Shown piece after piece: positions 27,201 to 34,794 of a stretch of DNA of 64,000 bases. Source of the stretch: Allohahella sp002354735. GTDB lineage: Bacteria > Pseudomonadota > Gammaproteobacteria > Pseudomonadales > Oleiphilaceae. The stretch spans positions 1,426,001-1,490,000 of the forward strand of contig NZ_CP172312.1 in assembly GCF_047946665.1 (NCBI RefSeq). Reading direction: 5' to 3'. The first letter of the stretch is position 1, and each line of letters starts with the position of its first letter. The notes under the pieces were generated by a model. The model was not told the DNA's origin and made no database searches. It saw only the letters and a program-made list of their open reading frames with translations. The translations under genes and the position numbers were made by a program.

Positions 27201-27459
27201 CAGCTCGACCACCATCACCACCTTCGGCGGATTTCTGCCACTACTGTTGTCCGATGGGGGGTTCTGGCCGCCGTTCGCCACGGTAATTGCTGGCGGCGTT
27301 ATCCTGTCGACCATCATCTCGTTCTTCTTCGTGCCTCAGGCCTTCCTGCTGATCAGTCAATGGCGGCCGATCAAGGTGATTGAAGAAGAACCGGATGCGC
27401 CTGAAGAGCGTGAGCTGCGCTTGCTTACAGCCCCATCCCCAAGCGGATCAGCCAGCTGA
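24253..27459 (+). CDS. RND efflux inner-membrane pump
   Basis: A 1068-aa, 12-helix RND permease, the usual length. It starts at GTG 24253, overlapping the adaptor stop (GTGA). The TM4 region reads GLLVDAAIVMTDAI: one of the two adjacent proton-relay aspartates known from AcrB is kept and the second is Ala. The TM10 region reads GVAINAAIIII, with Ile where AcrB has its relay Lys. These changes suggest an altered proton relay or a divergent subfamily. The substrate is unknown. The C-terminal tail overlaps a small minus-strand gene. Confidence 0.92.
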   Translation: MTAFFTNTRLLILTIILILVSGLSAVLTMPQEEDPKVLKRNILVLTTYPGASAERVERLVTEKIENKLREIAQVDKIRSVSSAGLSSVTVQLLDAVTDNGPPFADIRDALDEVTPFLPAGASAPLFNDDRGYAYTLMAALTWDAASEPNLLIVKRLAQELQDRLRKVAGTELVALYGAPEEEVVVEANAAVTESLGLGKRDIARTIAASDAKIAAGVFRGSESEYLLEVRGELDTLSRLAEVPVHEDSSGAIVRVADIATVRRQLKQPPDSLAIVRGEPGVVVASRMMTPARIGDWTDRTRLALDDFRKDLPAGIQLKVIFDQNAYASERFGILTDNILLGIVLVCSVLFFTLGWRSSLIVTAAIPLTALSALFVLNLFGIPIHQMSITGLIVALGLLVDAAIVMTDAIRRRLLDGLTPLAAVRISIRRLWIPLLSSTLTTIIAFMPIATMPGGAGEFVGPLAWSVIIALVVSYLLAISIGAALSGFFLPSKVQPYIGREREAPFLVTGLSMPRLGAAFSRLLDASLRAPVVSIVGSMVLPLIGIVCIQTLPQQFFPNADRNQFHIQMRLAPQSPVNLTVDAIEQANEYLLAQKDIVSVDWFAGSSVPAFYYNLLQNQDGQSNFAEAMIETTSLAGIEAQMRRIQEDLGQALPNAQVIVRQILQGPPTQAPIELRVLGPDMQTLQEIGEHARRLFSQVPEITHTFASLSGGEPKLWLNADEDAARQAQLSLTDIATTLNDELSGVSGGSIVEGAEQLPIRVLLNNEARADFEELTSLSILPALAARQGPPDTNARQSDPTFRATPLSALGDLSLEPSASRIERFNGERVNAIKGYVQAGTLPSTAVRHFEKLAKEQGLEIPPGYTLQWGGDAEARSDSVGDLLAKVLPLSVLMLATIVLTFSSFRLSAIVVIVAVQAAGLGMLSLTLAGYPFGFISIIAIIGTVGVAINAAIIIISTLRLDRSACKGDRTAVARGVMETTRHISSTTITTFGGFLPLLLSDGGFWPPFATVIAGGVILSTIISFFFVPQAFLLISQWRPIKVIEEEPDAPEERELRLLTAPSPSGSAS

Positions 27460-27532
27460 TCCCCAGCAGGGCGGCAACCCCGCCGCCCCAAAGCATCAGG
27501 AACCACAGTCCGCGGCGCCAGCGCTCAGACAT
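27425..27532 (-). CDS. DUF2474/CydX-like small oxidase subunit
   Basis: A 35-aa single-pass membrane peptide beginning MSERWRRGLWFLMLW, with one hydrophobic helix and an IRLGMGL end. Position and pattern match the DUF2474/CydX-type peptides found after cydB/cioB, which stabilise the bd oxidase hemes. The ATG at 27530-27532 lies inside the last codons of cioB (8-base overlap) and the TAA is at 27425-27427. Its 3' 35 bases overlap the end of the RND gene on the opposite strand. No strong ribosome site; coupling to cioB is likely. Confidence 0.75.
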   Translation of the reverse strand: MSERWRRGLWFLMLWGGGVAALLGISWLIRLGMGL

Positions 27533-28532
27533 GGTCGGCATGATAGAGGTTGGCCTTGTCCAGCTTGCCGCGAAACACCCAGTAGGAATAACCGGTATAG
27601 GCCAATATCATCGGGATCAGTACAGCGCTGCCAACCAGCAGGAACAGCAGGCTGTCGTCCGGCGCAGCGGCCTGCCAGATGTTCACAGAGTGCGGCACCA
27701 TGTACGGAAAGATGCTGATGCCGAAGCCCATACCCGACAGGATGAACAGGGCAATCGTGGCGAAGTAAGGCAGCCTTTCTGATCGCAGGGCCAGGGCCTT
27801 GAGTAGTCGCCAGGCTGTATAGGCTGCAAAGATTGGCAGCAATATAAACACGATGGTGTTGGGAAAACTGAACCAGCGCAGCTGGATCGATTCGAATGCC
27901 CATGGCAGGTACACGCTTGCGAAACCAATACAGCCGAGCAAAACGTAAACCGAAAGCTTTGCGATTCGGTACTGCCTGTCCTGCAGCGGCCCCGAGGTCT
28001 TCAGTATCAGCCAGGTCGAACCCAGCGCCACATAACCCGCTACCACCGCGAAGGCACAGAAGATACTGAAGGGTGTCAGCCAGTCGAACCAGCCGCCAGC
28101 GTAGGCCCTCCCCTCGACCTTGATACCCTGCAGAATCGCCCCGAGCATCAGCCCCTGCATGAGCGCGGCCACCAAAGAGCCGGCAAAAAAGCTCCAGTCC
28201 CAGATATAGCGGCCACGCTTGGTCTTGAAGCGAAATTCGAAGGCGACGCCGCGAAACACCAGCGCCAGCAGCATGATGATCAGCGGCATATACAGCGCCG
28301 GCATGATGATCGCGTACGCCAGCGGGAATACCGCAAACAGTCCGCCGCCGCCAAGCACCAGCCATGTCTCATTGCCATCCCAGACCGGAGCGATGGTATT
28401 GATCATGATGTCCTTCTCGCCTGCCGAACCGGTCGGGAAAAGGATGCCCACGCCAAGGTCGAAGCCATCGAGTACAACGTACATGCCAACTGCGAAGGCC
28501 AGTATGCCGGCCCATATCAATGCCAGATCCAT
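27525..28532 (-). CDS. cioB: Cytochrome bd oxidase subunit II (CioB-type)
   Basis: A 335-aa inner-membrane subunit of the bd-type quinol oxidase. The N-terminus AFAVGMYVVLDGFDLGVGIL is diagnostic of CydB. It has about eight to nine helices, including NETWLVLGGGGLFAVFPLAYA. It starts 6 bases after the cioA stop. With CioA it oxidises ubiquinol and reduces oxygen to water without pumping protons. Confidence 0.95.
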   Translation of the reverse strand: MDLALIWAGILAFAVGMYVVLDGFDLGVGILFPTGSAGEKDIMINTIAPVWDGNETWLVLGGGGLFAVFPLAYAIIMPALYMPLIIMLLALVFRGVAFEFRFKTKRGRYIWDWSFFAGSLVAALMQGLMLGAILQGIKVEGRAYAGGWFDWLTPFSIFCAFAVVAGYVALGSTWLILKTSGPLQDRQYRIAKLSVYVLLGCIGFASVYLPWAFESIQLRWFSFPNTIVFILLPIFAAYTAWRLLKALALRSERLPYFATIALFILSGMGFGISIFPYMVPHSVNIWQAAAPDDSLLFLLVGSAVLIPMILAYTGYSYWVFRGKLDKANLYHADHV

Positions 28533-28538
28533 CGCTAT

Positions 28539-29978
28539 CTACTCCCTGTGCTCGCGTTCATCGATAACCTCATCGGGCCGCATGCTCGCTGCTGGTGTAA
28601 CGCCTGACGCCCTGTCCGGCGTGCCGCGTTCGACGCCTTTCTCGTGAAGGCTCGGCCGATGCTTCATTTTCCGAACGATATAAAAGGTGCCAGCGCCGAA
28701 GACCACGAAATACACAACAATGAAAGCCAGTAGAGACGCAGCCACTCCTGGGGCCCCTATGGGCGACACCGAGTCGGCAGTCTTCAGCAGCCCATAAACC
28801 GTATAGGGCTGCCTACCCACCTCGGTCGTGATCCAGCCAGCAATGACCGCAACAAAGCCAGCCGGCGCAATCGCTACAGAGAGTTTCAGCAGCCAGCGAT
28901 GATCGAACAGTTGCTTGCGCAGGCGCAGCACGAAAGCAGCCAGCCCGACCGCGATCATCAGCATGCCGATGCCAACCATCACCCTGAAGGTCCAGAAGAT
29001 GATGCTCGAGTTCGGCCGCTCATCCTTTGGAAAATCCAGCAGGCTGGGCACTTCTCCGGTCAGGCTGTGCGTCAGAATGAGACTGCCGAGATAGGGAATG
29101 CCAATGGCGAAATGGGTAGTCTCTTCCTCCATGTCCGGGATACCAAACAACAGGAGCGGCGCTCCACCCTCATGCTTTTCGAAGGTGCCTTCCATGGCAG
29201 CCACTTTGGCAGGCTGGTGCTCCAGCGTATTCAGGCCATGAAAATCTCCGATGACCAACTGGGCAGGCGCTACCAGCAAGGCCATCCACATCGCCATCGA
29301 AAACATCAGTCGAGCCGGTCGATTGCGTTTGTCGTGAAGCAGGTGCCATGCTGCCACACCGCCGACGACAAAGGCCGTGGTGAGATAGGCTGCGGTTACT
29401 GTATGCAGAAATCGATAGGGAAAACTCGGGTTGAATATGATGGCAAGCCAGTCCTCAGGAATGAACTGGCCGTCCTCATTCATGCCGTAGCCGGTCGGCG
29501 TGTGCATCCAGCTGTTTACCGACAGGATCCAGAACGCAGAAATCAGCGTGCCGATTGCGACCATCAGGGTGGCCGCAAAATGCAGTCTGGGCCCCACCCG
29601 CTTTTCACCGAAGAGCATGACGCCGAGGAAGCCTGCTTCCAGGAAGAAGGCTGTCAGGACCTCGTAGCCCATCAGTGGGCCAAGCACAGGGCCCGTCTTG
29701 TCTGAAAAGACGCTCCAGTTGGTGCCGAACTGGTAACTCATGACTATGCCGGAGACGACACCCATGCCGAACACCACGGCGAAGATTTTCAGCCAGAAGC
29801 GAAAGGTCTGAATATAGATTCGTTTGCCAGTCCTGAGATACAACCCATTGAGCACCGCCAGGTAACTGGCCAGGCCGATGGAAAAGGCTGGAAAGATAAT
29901 GTGGAACGCGATGGTGAAGCCGAACTGAATTCTGGCGAGCAGTAACGCATCCAGACTGCTGAGAGCCAGGTTTTCCAT
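28539..29978 (-). CDS. cioA: Cytochrome bd oxidase subunit I (CioA, short Q-loop)
   Basis: A 479-aa subunit carrying the hemes. Visible ligands are the first-helix His in FTIAFHIIFPAF, the His in RFLHTVTAAY and the GRQP region TTEVGRQPYTVYGLL. The Q-loop between GDFHGLNTLEHQPAK and the next helix is short, as in the cyanide-insensitive (Cio) type rather than E. coli CydA. The start at 29978 (MENLALSS) is preferred; an upstream extension to 30020 has no homologous look. Expected to support respiration under cyanide, low oxygen or nitrosative stress. Confidence 0.93.
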   Translation of the reverse strand: MENLALSSLDALLLARIQFGFTIAFHIIFPAFSIGLASYLAVLNGLYLRTGKRIYIQTFRFWLKIFAVVFGMGVVSGIVMSYQFGTNWSVFSDKTGPVLGPLMGYEVLTAFFLEAGFLGVMLFGEKRVGPRLHFAATLMVAIGTLISAFWILSVNSWMHTPTGYGMNEDGQFIPEDWLAIIFNPSFPYRFLHTVTAAYLTTAFVVGGVAAWHLLHDKRNRPARLMFSMAMWMALLVAPAQLVIGDFHGLNTLEHQPAKVAAMEGTFEKHEGGAPLLLFGIPDMEEETTHFAIGIPYLGSLILTHSLTGEVPSLLDFPKDERPNSSIIFWTFRVMVGIGMLMIAVGLAAFVLRLRKQLFDHRWLLKLSVAIAPAGFVAVIAGWITTEVGRQPYTVYGLLKTADSVSPIGAPGVAASLLAFIVVYFVVFGAGTFYIVRKMKHRPSLHEKGVERGTPDRASGVTPAASMRPDEVIDEREHRE

Positions 29979-30012
29979 AACAACGATGCCTCGGGTAGCT
30001 ACAACTGAAAGG

Positions 30013-30036
30013 CGACGCACATATCCATGTGCGTCG
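30013..30036 (-). terminator. Probable terminator of the DAHP synthase gene
   Basis: A perfect 10-bp stem (CGACGCACAT / ATGTGCGTCG) with a 4-base loop lies 37 bases after the DAHP synthase stop. Read on the minus strand it is followed by CCTTTCAGTTGT, a weak T-run. It separates that gene from cioA, 34 bases before the cioA start. It could instead be an operator for cioA. Confidence 0.55.
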
Positions 30037-30072
30037 AACTCAGTCTAACTACGCCGAAGGCACCGACAGGGT

Positions 30073-31500
30073 TCAGACTGACAGGGTATCTTCAGCAAAA
30101 AAACCGGCTACGCAAAAAGCCAGTTCAAGCACCTGGTCGGCATTGAGCCGCGGGTCGCACTGCGTCATGTAGCGTTGCTGCAGATCGGTCTCGGACAGGG
30201 CGTAAGCACCACCAACACATTCGGTCACGTGCAGACCGGTCATCTCGAGATGTATACCGCCTGGCCAGGCGCCCGCTTCGCTCAAAACTGTGAAGAAACT
30301 ACGGATTTCGCTGAGAATATTATCGAAAGAGCGGGTCTTGAAGCCGCTGCCGGTCTGCTGTGTATTGCCGTGCATCGGATCGCATGACCACACGACCTTG
30401 TGGCCTGACTTCTGTACAGCCTCGACCAGCGCTGGTAGTCGATCGCGCACCTTGTCGGCGCCCATTCGGCTGATCAGCGTGAGTCGGCCTGCTTCATTGG
30501 TAGGGTTCAGCGCCTCGATCAGTGCCAGCAATTCCTCGGGCGTGATGGTCGGACCGATCTTCACGCCAATCGGGTTCTCGATACCTCTGAAGAACTCGAC
30601 ATGGGCGTGGTCGAGCTGACGGGTTCGCTCGCCGATCCAGACCATATGAGCCGAACAGTCATACATGCGACCAGTAAGCGAGTCCTGCCGGGTGAGCGCT
30701 TCTTCATAATGCAGCAGCAGTGCTTCATGCGATGTGTAGAAGTCGGTACGGTGCAACGACGGCGTATTCTGGCTGTTGATGCCAACCACCTCCATGAACG
30801 CCAAAGCATCACGAATGTTATGGGCAACCTGCTCATAGCGCTCACGCAGCGGATTGTTTTCGAGGAAGGTCAGGTTCCAGCGGCTAACTTCGTGCAGATC
30901 GGCGAAGCCGCCGTTGGCGAAGGCACGCAGCAGGTTGAGCGTGGCCGTTGACTGGTGATAGGCAGTGAGCATACGCATCGGGTCGGGAATTCTTGCCTCG
31001 GGCGTAAACTCGGCGGCATTGATGATGTCACCGCGATAGCTTGGCAGGCTCTGCCCGTCCACCGTTTCCATATCGGCTGATCTGGGCTTGGCGAACTGTC
31101 CGGCCAGACGCCCTACTTTCACCACCGGCAATTTTCCCGCGTAAGTCAGCACGATGGCCATTTGCAGGAACACTTTGAAAGTGTCGCGGATACCCTGGGT
31201 AGTGAAGTCCCTGAAGCTTTCCGCGCAATCGCCACCCTGCAGGAGAAAGGCCTTGCCTTCAGCCACATTGGCCAGCTGCGCCTTGAGATCCCGGATTTCC
31301 TGCGCGAACACCAGAGGCGGCTGTTTGCGCAAGGCGGCCTCGGCCGCCGTGAGCGCTTCCGCGTCGTTATAGGTCGGGTGCTGCAGGACCGGCTTGTCGC
31401 GCCAGCTCGAAGGCGTCCAGTCTGAAGCGACTGATGCAGTCTGCTCGCGCCCCTGGCTCGAGTTCTGTTTCAGTGTTCGATCTGGTGTCTTCATGTGCAA
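30073..31500 (-). CDS. Class II DAHP synthase
   Basis: A 475-aa 3-deoxy-7-phosphoheptulonate synthase of the plant/mycobacterial (class II) type, joining phosphoenolpyruvate and erythrose 4-phosphate at the entry to the shikimate pathway. Hallmarks are LLQGGDCAESF (metal-binding Cys), VKVGRLAGQFAKPRS, SRMGADKVRD, WSCDPMHGNT and HLEMTGLHVTECVGG. Pseudomonads usually have class I enzymes as well, and some class II copies feed phenazine or pigment synthesis; no such cluster is adjacent here. The start may be ATG 31500 or 31494. Confidence 0.95.
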   Translation of the reverse strand: MHMKTPDRTLKQNSSQGREQTASVASDWTPSSWRDKPVLQHPTYNDAEALTAAEAALRKQPPLVFAQEIRDLKAQLANVAEGKAFLLQGGDCAESFRDFTTQGIRDTFKVFLQMAIVLTYAGKLPVVKVGRLAGQFAKPRSADMETVDGQSLPSYRGDIINAAEFTPEARIPDPMRMLTAYHQSTATLNLLRAFANGGFADLHEVSRWNLTFLENNPLRERYEQVAHNIRDALAFMEVVGINSQNTPSLHRTDFYTSHEALLLHYEEALTRQDSLTGRMYDCSAHMVWIGERTRQLDHAHVEFFRGIENPIGVKIGPTITPEELLALIEALNPTNEAGRLTLISRMGADKVRDRLPALVEAVQKSGHKVVWSCDPMHGNTQQTGSGFKTRSFDNILSEIRSFFTVLSEAGAWPGGIHLEMTGLHVTECVGGAYALSETDLQQRYMTQCDPRLNADQVLELAFCVAGFFAEDTLSV

Positions 31501-31598
31501 CCGCGGCCTCTTTGATGTTGGGTTAGCCGATCAGATTACCAGAAAATGGCCTGCCGAATACAGCCTGAGGGCAAGGCATGCCGAGCCGCGGTAGGGCT

Positions 31599-32495
31599 TT
31601 AATTTGCGGCCAGCGCAGTTAGCTCCACCTTTTCTACCCGTATGGCGTCAGCCTCATCATAAAAGGCGTACACAGCGTTGGCGGCCTGCCCTATTGAGGC
31701 CGGCACTGCCTCGAGTTTGATAGTAGCCACTTCTTTTAACTCGCTGTCATAGCGTACAAGCTGATCGGCCCGCAGCACGATCATAAAACCGTCTCCAAAG
31801 GCGACATCATCGGCCGTACCGGTAATCTGCCCTGCAAAGCTCAGATCGTGGGTGTAGTACAGCACGCCGGCACTATCCAACAGACGGTCCTGCTCTGGAA
31901 AAATGAACAGCGAAGAGGCTTGCGGCAGTTCATCCTGATAGAAGCTTTCTATCGAGCTAATGACGGTGCCGGCATCCGTTACCCGAATCTTGCCGATGTC
32001 CGAAGGATCGGTGCCCGTCGCTCGCATGAAGACGGCCGATTGCAGATCAGAGCCAATGATCGCAGTGCCCTTCGAGGGCAGTAAGACACCTGTTGCCGCT
32101 GTATTGGGATCAAGGCCGACACTGAGCAGACCCTTTTCGCCCAGATTTAGATAGGCCACGCTGTTGACGATCTCGATTTCGCTAAGTTCGCCCTCGGTCA
32201 AGGTAAGGAAGGTGCTTTTCAGTGTCGTCGTATCTATCACATCAGCGTTGTCGTGGTATCCGATAACCAGGCGCCCGTCCTCGACCGCTATGGCACGAGG
32301 AATGCCCGAGAGCGCGATCTCCGGCAGAAAGGTTTCCGCTGCCATGTCATATCTCACGACCTTGTCAGGCGAGGTATAAGTGAAGTAGGCGACGCTACCG
32401 TCTATCTGCACATCGACCAGGGCCGCTAGAGCTGGAAGGGAGAAGACGCTGAAAATGCCTACAGCGACGGAACAAATCCGGCAAGCGCTTGTCAT
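31599..32495 (-). CDS. Periplasmic beta-propeller-like hypothetical protein
   Basis: A 298-aa protein with a signal peptide (~1-24, VFSLPALAA). The rest is made of repeated short strands such as VAYFTYTSPDKVVRYD, AIAVEDGRLVIGYHD and AFGDGFMIVLRADQLVRYD, the style of a beta-propeller. No catalytic motif or known family is recognised. Upstream is an unusual array of TGTAA-type repeats and a palindrome (32545-32592), so it may be specifically regulated. Confidence 0.6.
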   Translation of the reverse strand: MTSACRICSVAVGIFSVFSLPALAALVDVQIDGSVAYFTYTSPDKVVRYDMAAETFLPEIALSGIPRAIAVEDGRLVIGYHDNADVIDTTTLKSTFLTLTEGELSEIEIVNSVAYLNLGEKGLLSVGLDPNTAATGVLLPSKGTAIIGSDLQSAVFMRATGTDPSDIGKIRVTDAGTVISSIESFYQDELPQASSLFIFPEQDRLLDSAGVLYYTHDLSFAGQITGTADDVAFGDGFMIVLRADQLVRYDSELKEVATIKLEAVPASIGQAANAVYAFYDEADAIRVEKVELTALAAN

Positions 32496-32544
32496 GAGCA
32501 GTCCCTTTGGTTGGCTAATCGTCGCAGAGGCAAACCCTTTACGA

Positions 32545-32592
32545 ACTGTAAAGCAATGTAAACGGACTGTAACAACTGTTCAATTATTGAAC
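32545..32592 (-). promoter_or_regulatory. Candidate operator: TTACA repeats plus palindrome
   Basis: Upstream of the propeller-like gene, the minus strand shows three TTACA-type direct repeats spaced 10-11 bases (TGTAA on the plus strand at ~32547, 32557 and 32568). A 15-base near-perfect palindrome GTTCAAT-T-ATTGAAC lies at 32578-32592. Direct repeats at helical spacing are typical sites for OmpR/PhoB-class response regulators. No regulator is assigned. Confidence 0.4.
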
Positions 32593-32604
32593 TGTCAAAA
32601 GTTG

Positions 32605-32829
32605 TCAAATCTGCGAGAAGGTCCTCACATAAAGCTGCTCTACCTTCTCCCTCGCCCAAGGCGTACGCCGCAGGAACTTCAGGCTGGACTTTACGGACGG
32701 CTCGGATTTGAAACAGTTGATATTGATTCTCTCGGCAAGGCCCGGCCAGCCGAAATGCTCGGAAAGGCGGGTCACGATTTGCTCCAGGGTGATGCCGTGC
32801 AGCGGGTTATTCGGTTGTTTGTCGGTCAT
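32605..32829 (-). CDS. VF530/DUF2132-family protein
   Basis: A ~74-aa protein with NPLHGITLEQIVTRLSEHFGW, INCFKSEPSVKSSLKFLR and TPWAREKVEQLY, the full pattern of the VF530 family, which has been proposed to bind DNA. The ATG at 32829 (MTDKQPNN) matches the usual start; a longer form from 32856 is possible. Its biological role is unknown. Confidence 0.85.
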   Translation of the reverse strand: MTDKQPNNPLHGITLEQIVTRLSEHFGWPGLAERININCFKSEPSVKSSLKFLRRTPWAREKVEQLYVRTFSQI

Positions 32830-32957
32830 GATGTCGCTCGTGCTAGTTCCGCTCATTATACCGCTAATGCGCTTTAGATATTACCGCTCGGCGAATTCAA
32901 CTACACTGAAAGGACGGGGCGCAGTCGCCTTTTCATGGTCAACTCGAGGATATGGAA

Positions 32958-33059
32958 ATGAGCAAAGAACAGAGAAGCGTAAAGGAAACAAAGAAAAAGC
33001 CTGCCATGACGGCCAAGGAAAAGAAGGTGGCGAAGAAGCAGAAGAAAGACGCTTCGTAA
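32958..33059 (+). CDS. 33-aa lysine-rich peptide
   Basis: A 33-residue ORF beginning MSKEQRSVKETKKKP, with 12 lysines, is preceded by a GAGGA ribosome site at 32946-32950 with 7-base spacing. It ends 41 bases before the GST gene. The extreme charge suggests nucleic-acid or ribosome binding. Similar small Lys-rich ORFs occur in pseudomonads, but I cannot name a family. The well-placed ribosome site is the main support. Confidence 0.55.
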   Translation: MSKEQRSVKETKKKPAMTAKEKKVAKKQKKDAS

Positions 33060-33100
33060 GGCCTTAGCCTCCTCCATTTTACATAGCTGAGACAAACTTG

Positions 33101-33865
33101 ATGACCAAAGCGGACTACACCCTCTATACCTTCGCCATGTCGCACTACAGCGAGAAGATCCGCTGGAGCCTGGATCATATGAAACTGCCATACCGGGAAG
33201 TTTGTATGACGCCAGTCTTCCACATTGTACCTGCACTGCGTATGGGTGGACGCAAGCAGACCACCGTACCTATTCTCGTGACCCCCGAAGCCTCCATTCA
33301 GGACAGTGCCCGCATACTGGACTGGCTGGAAACTCATCATGGGCCCCTCGATCTGATTCCTGCGGCGCTGCGGGACGAGGTCATGGCTGTCGAAGCGCGA
33401 TTCAACAAGATTGGTCGGGATGTCGCCCGCTTTTTATATGCCGCAGGGTTTGGCGAGGGTGACGACTATATCGTCAAGCTTTGGACCGACCACGCGAGCG
33501 CTGGGCAGGCCTTTGTGATACGGCATAGTTTTCCACTCATCAAATGGTCGCTGAAGCGCCAGCTGAAGATTAACGAGGCCGGGGTTGCCCGTGCTCGCAA
33601 ACGAATCGGCGATGAAATCGAATGGCTGGAGGCCCGGCTGAATAGCGGTCATCGTTTTCTGGCCGGTGATCAATTCACGGCTGCTGATATCACGGCAGCG
33701 TCACTGCTCGCCCCGCTGGCCTGTCCTGATCAGCACCCGGTTTACCGGGCGCCGGAGTACAAATCGATCATGCGTGAAGCGATAGAACCTTGGCGTGACA
33801 GTGCGGCGCTTGATTGGGTGCGAAAACTGTACAGCCAGGACCGTGGCGAAATAAAATTCCAATAA
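33101..33865 (+). CDS. Glutathione S-transferase-like protein
   Basis: A 254-aa cytosolic protein. The N-terminal thioredoxin-like domain starts YTLYTFAMSHYSEKIRWSL, where a Ser can activate glutathione, and has the cis-Pro region TVPILV followed by IQDSARILDWLE. The C-terminal helical domain has RFLAGDQFTAADITAASL, the N-capping motif of GST folds. The ATG at 33101 is used; a TTG precedes it. The substrate is unknown. Confidence 0.88.
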   Translation: MTKADYTLYTFAMSHYSEKIRWSLDHMKLPYREVCMTPVFHIVPALRMGGRKQTTVPILVTPEASIQDSARILDWLETHHGPLDLIPAALRDEVMAVEARFNKIGRDVARFLYAAGFGEGDDYIVKLWTDHASAGQAFVIRHSFPLIKWSLKRQLKINEAGVARARKRIGDEIEWLEARLNSGHRFLAGDQFTAADITAASLLAPLACPDQHPVYRAPEYKSIMREAIEPWRDSAALDWVRKLYSQDRGEIKFQ

Positions 33866-34168
33866 ATTCAGTATCCTTGCTATCCAAAGCCCCCGACTTC
33901 CCGTAAGCTTTGTCCAATCAGCCTAGGCCGGAAGATCGATATCTCCGGTCCGGTCTGCTGGTGTTTTTCGCCGCAGTGAATGTACTGCTGAAAGACACCG
34001 ATAATCCGCAGTAGAAGTCCCCCGAAGACCGCAGTAGAAGTAGCCCAGGTTTTACATACATCGCACGCGCATTGCGCCTGATCCGAGGGGCCACGCCCGC
34101 GAGCGTGCCTGCCTGTTTCAGTAGCGTTCAGCATTCTGCCTATCCCAACAAAATTGAAGAGGCAATTG
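33866..34168 (+). other. Intergenic stretch with short direct repeats
   Basis: About 300 bases without a convincing gene, between GST and SCO. It holds two exact copies of CCGCAGTAGAAGT (34006-34018 and 34029-34041, 23-base period), a related CCGCAGTGAA at ~33971, and a short CCGGA/TCCGG hairpin near 33929-33949. The promoter of the SCO/copper oxidase genes is expected here, and the repeats could be binding sites. Confidence 0.4.
34006..34041 (+). repeat. 13-bp direct repeat, two copies
   Basis: CCGCAGTAGAAGT occurs at 34006-34018 and again at 34029-34041, a start-to-start distance of 23 bases (about two helical turns). It lies ~130 bases before the SCO gene. A regulator site or a small local duplication are both possible. 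Confidence 0.5.
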
Positions 34169-34753
34169 ATGAATCCCGGTTTTGTGTTCGTTCTTTTTCT
34201 CTTGTTCAGTTCTCACTCCGCAGCAGCTGCGAGCCCCTCGGGCACCGACTCCACCTCGTCATATCCCTGGCAGCATAGGCTGATCAACCACGAGGGGCAG
34301 TCTTTCTCGCTGGCTGATTACAATGGGCAGACGGTGCTGTATAGCTTCTTCTATACCGGCTGTTCGTCGATTTGCCCTACCCAGACTTATGAGCTCACGC
34401 GCATTCAGCAGCTGTTGCCGGATGCGCTGAAGCTGTCGGTGCAGTTTGTATCCGTTTCGGTGGATCCCACCACAGACTTTCCCGAAACCATCAAGGCCTA
34501 TGCGCAACGCTTCGGTATTGACTTCACGAACTGGCAGTTCAGTACGACTCGGGATGAACACACCTTGCGCGACCTGCTCGGGAAGATGAGGGTACAGGTT
34601 GTCGAGGCGCCTGAGAGCGGGGAGATCGATCACAGCCCTACCCTGTTCCTGGTGGACCGCAGTGGTCGAATTATTCAGCGCTATCTCAGCACCCGTATCG
34701 ACACGCAACGAATCGCCCAGGACATCGCAGCGGCTGACAGGATTTTCAGATAG
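34169..34753 (+). CDS. SCO-family copper chaperone
   Basis: A 194-aa exported thioredoxin-fold protein. The signal segment is FVFVLFLLFSSHSAAA. The copper site is complete: Cys65 and Cys69 in YTGCSSICP and His155 in GEIDHSPTLF. SCO proteins deliver copper, classically to cytochrome oxidase CuA. The ATG at 34169 has GAAGAGG 6 bases upstream. It lies 41 bases before a copper radical oxidase gene, with no cytochrome oxidase genes nearby, so that oxidase is its likely client. Confidence 0.9.
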   Translation: MNPGFVFVLFLLFSSHSAAAASPSGTDSTSSYPWQHRLINHEGQSFSLADYNGQTVLYSFFYTGCSSICPTQTYELTRIQQLLPDALKLSVQFVSVSVDPTTDFPETIKAYAQRFGIDFTNWQFSTTRDEHTLRDLLGKMRVQVVEAPESGEIDHSPTLFLVDRSGRIIQRYLSTRIDTQRIAQDIAAADRIFR

Positions 34754-34794
34754 CCGCAACAGACAGATACGCTAATCAATAAGGGAGAACAGCA

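Noticed and set aside
27496..28365. Minus-strand open frame of 289 codons in another phase of cioB
   Set aside because: Same-strand shadow of cioB, whose frame carries all CydB hallmarks.
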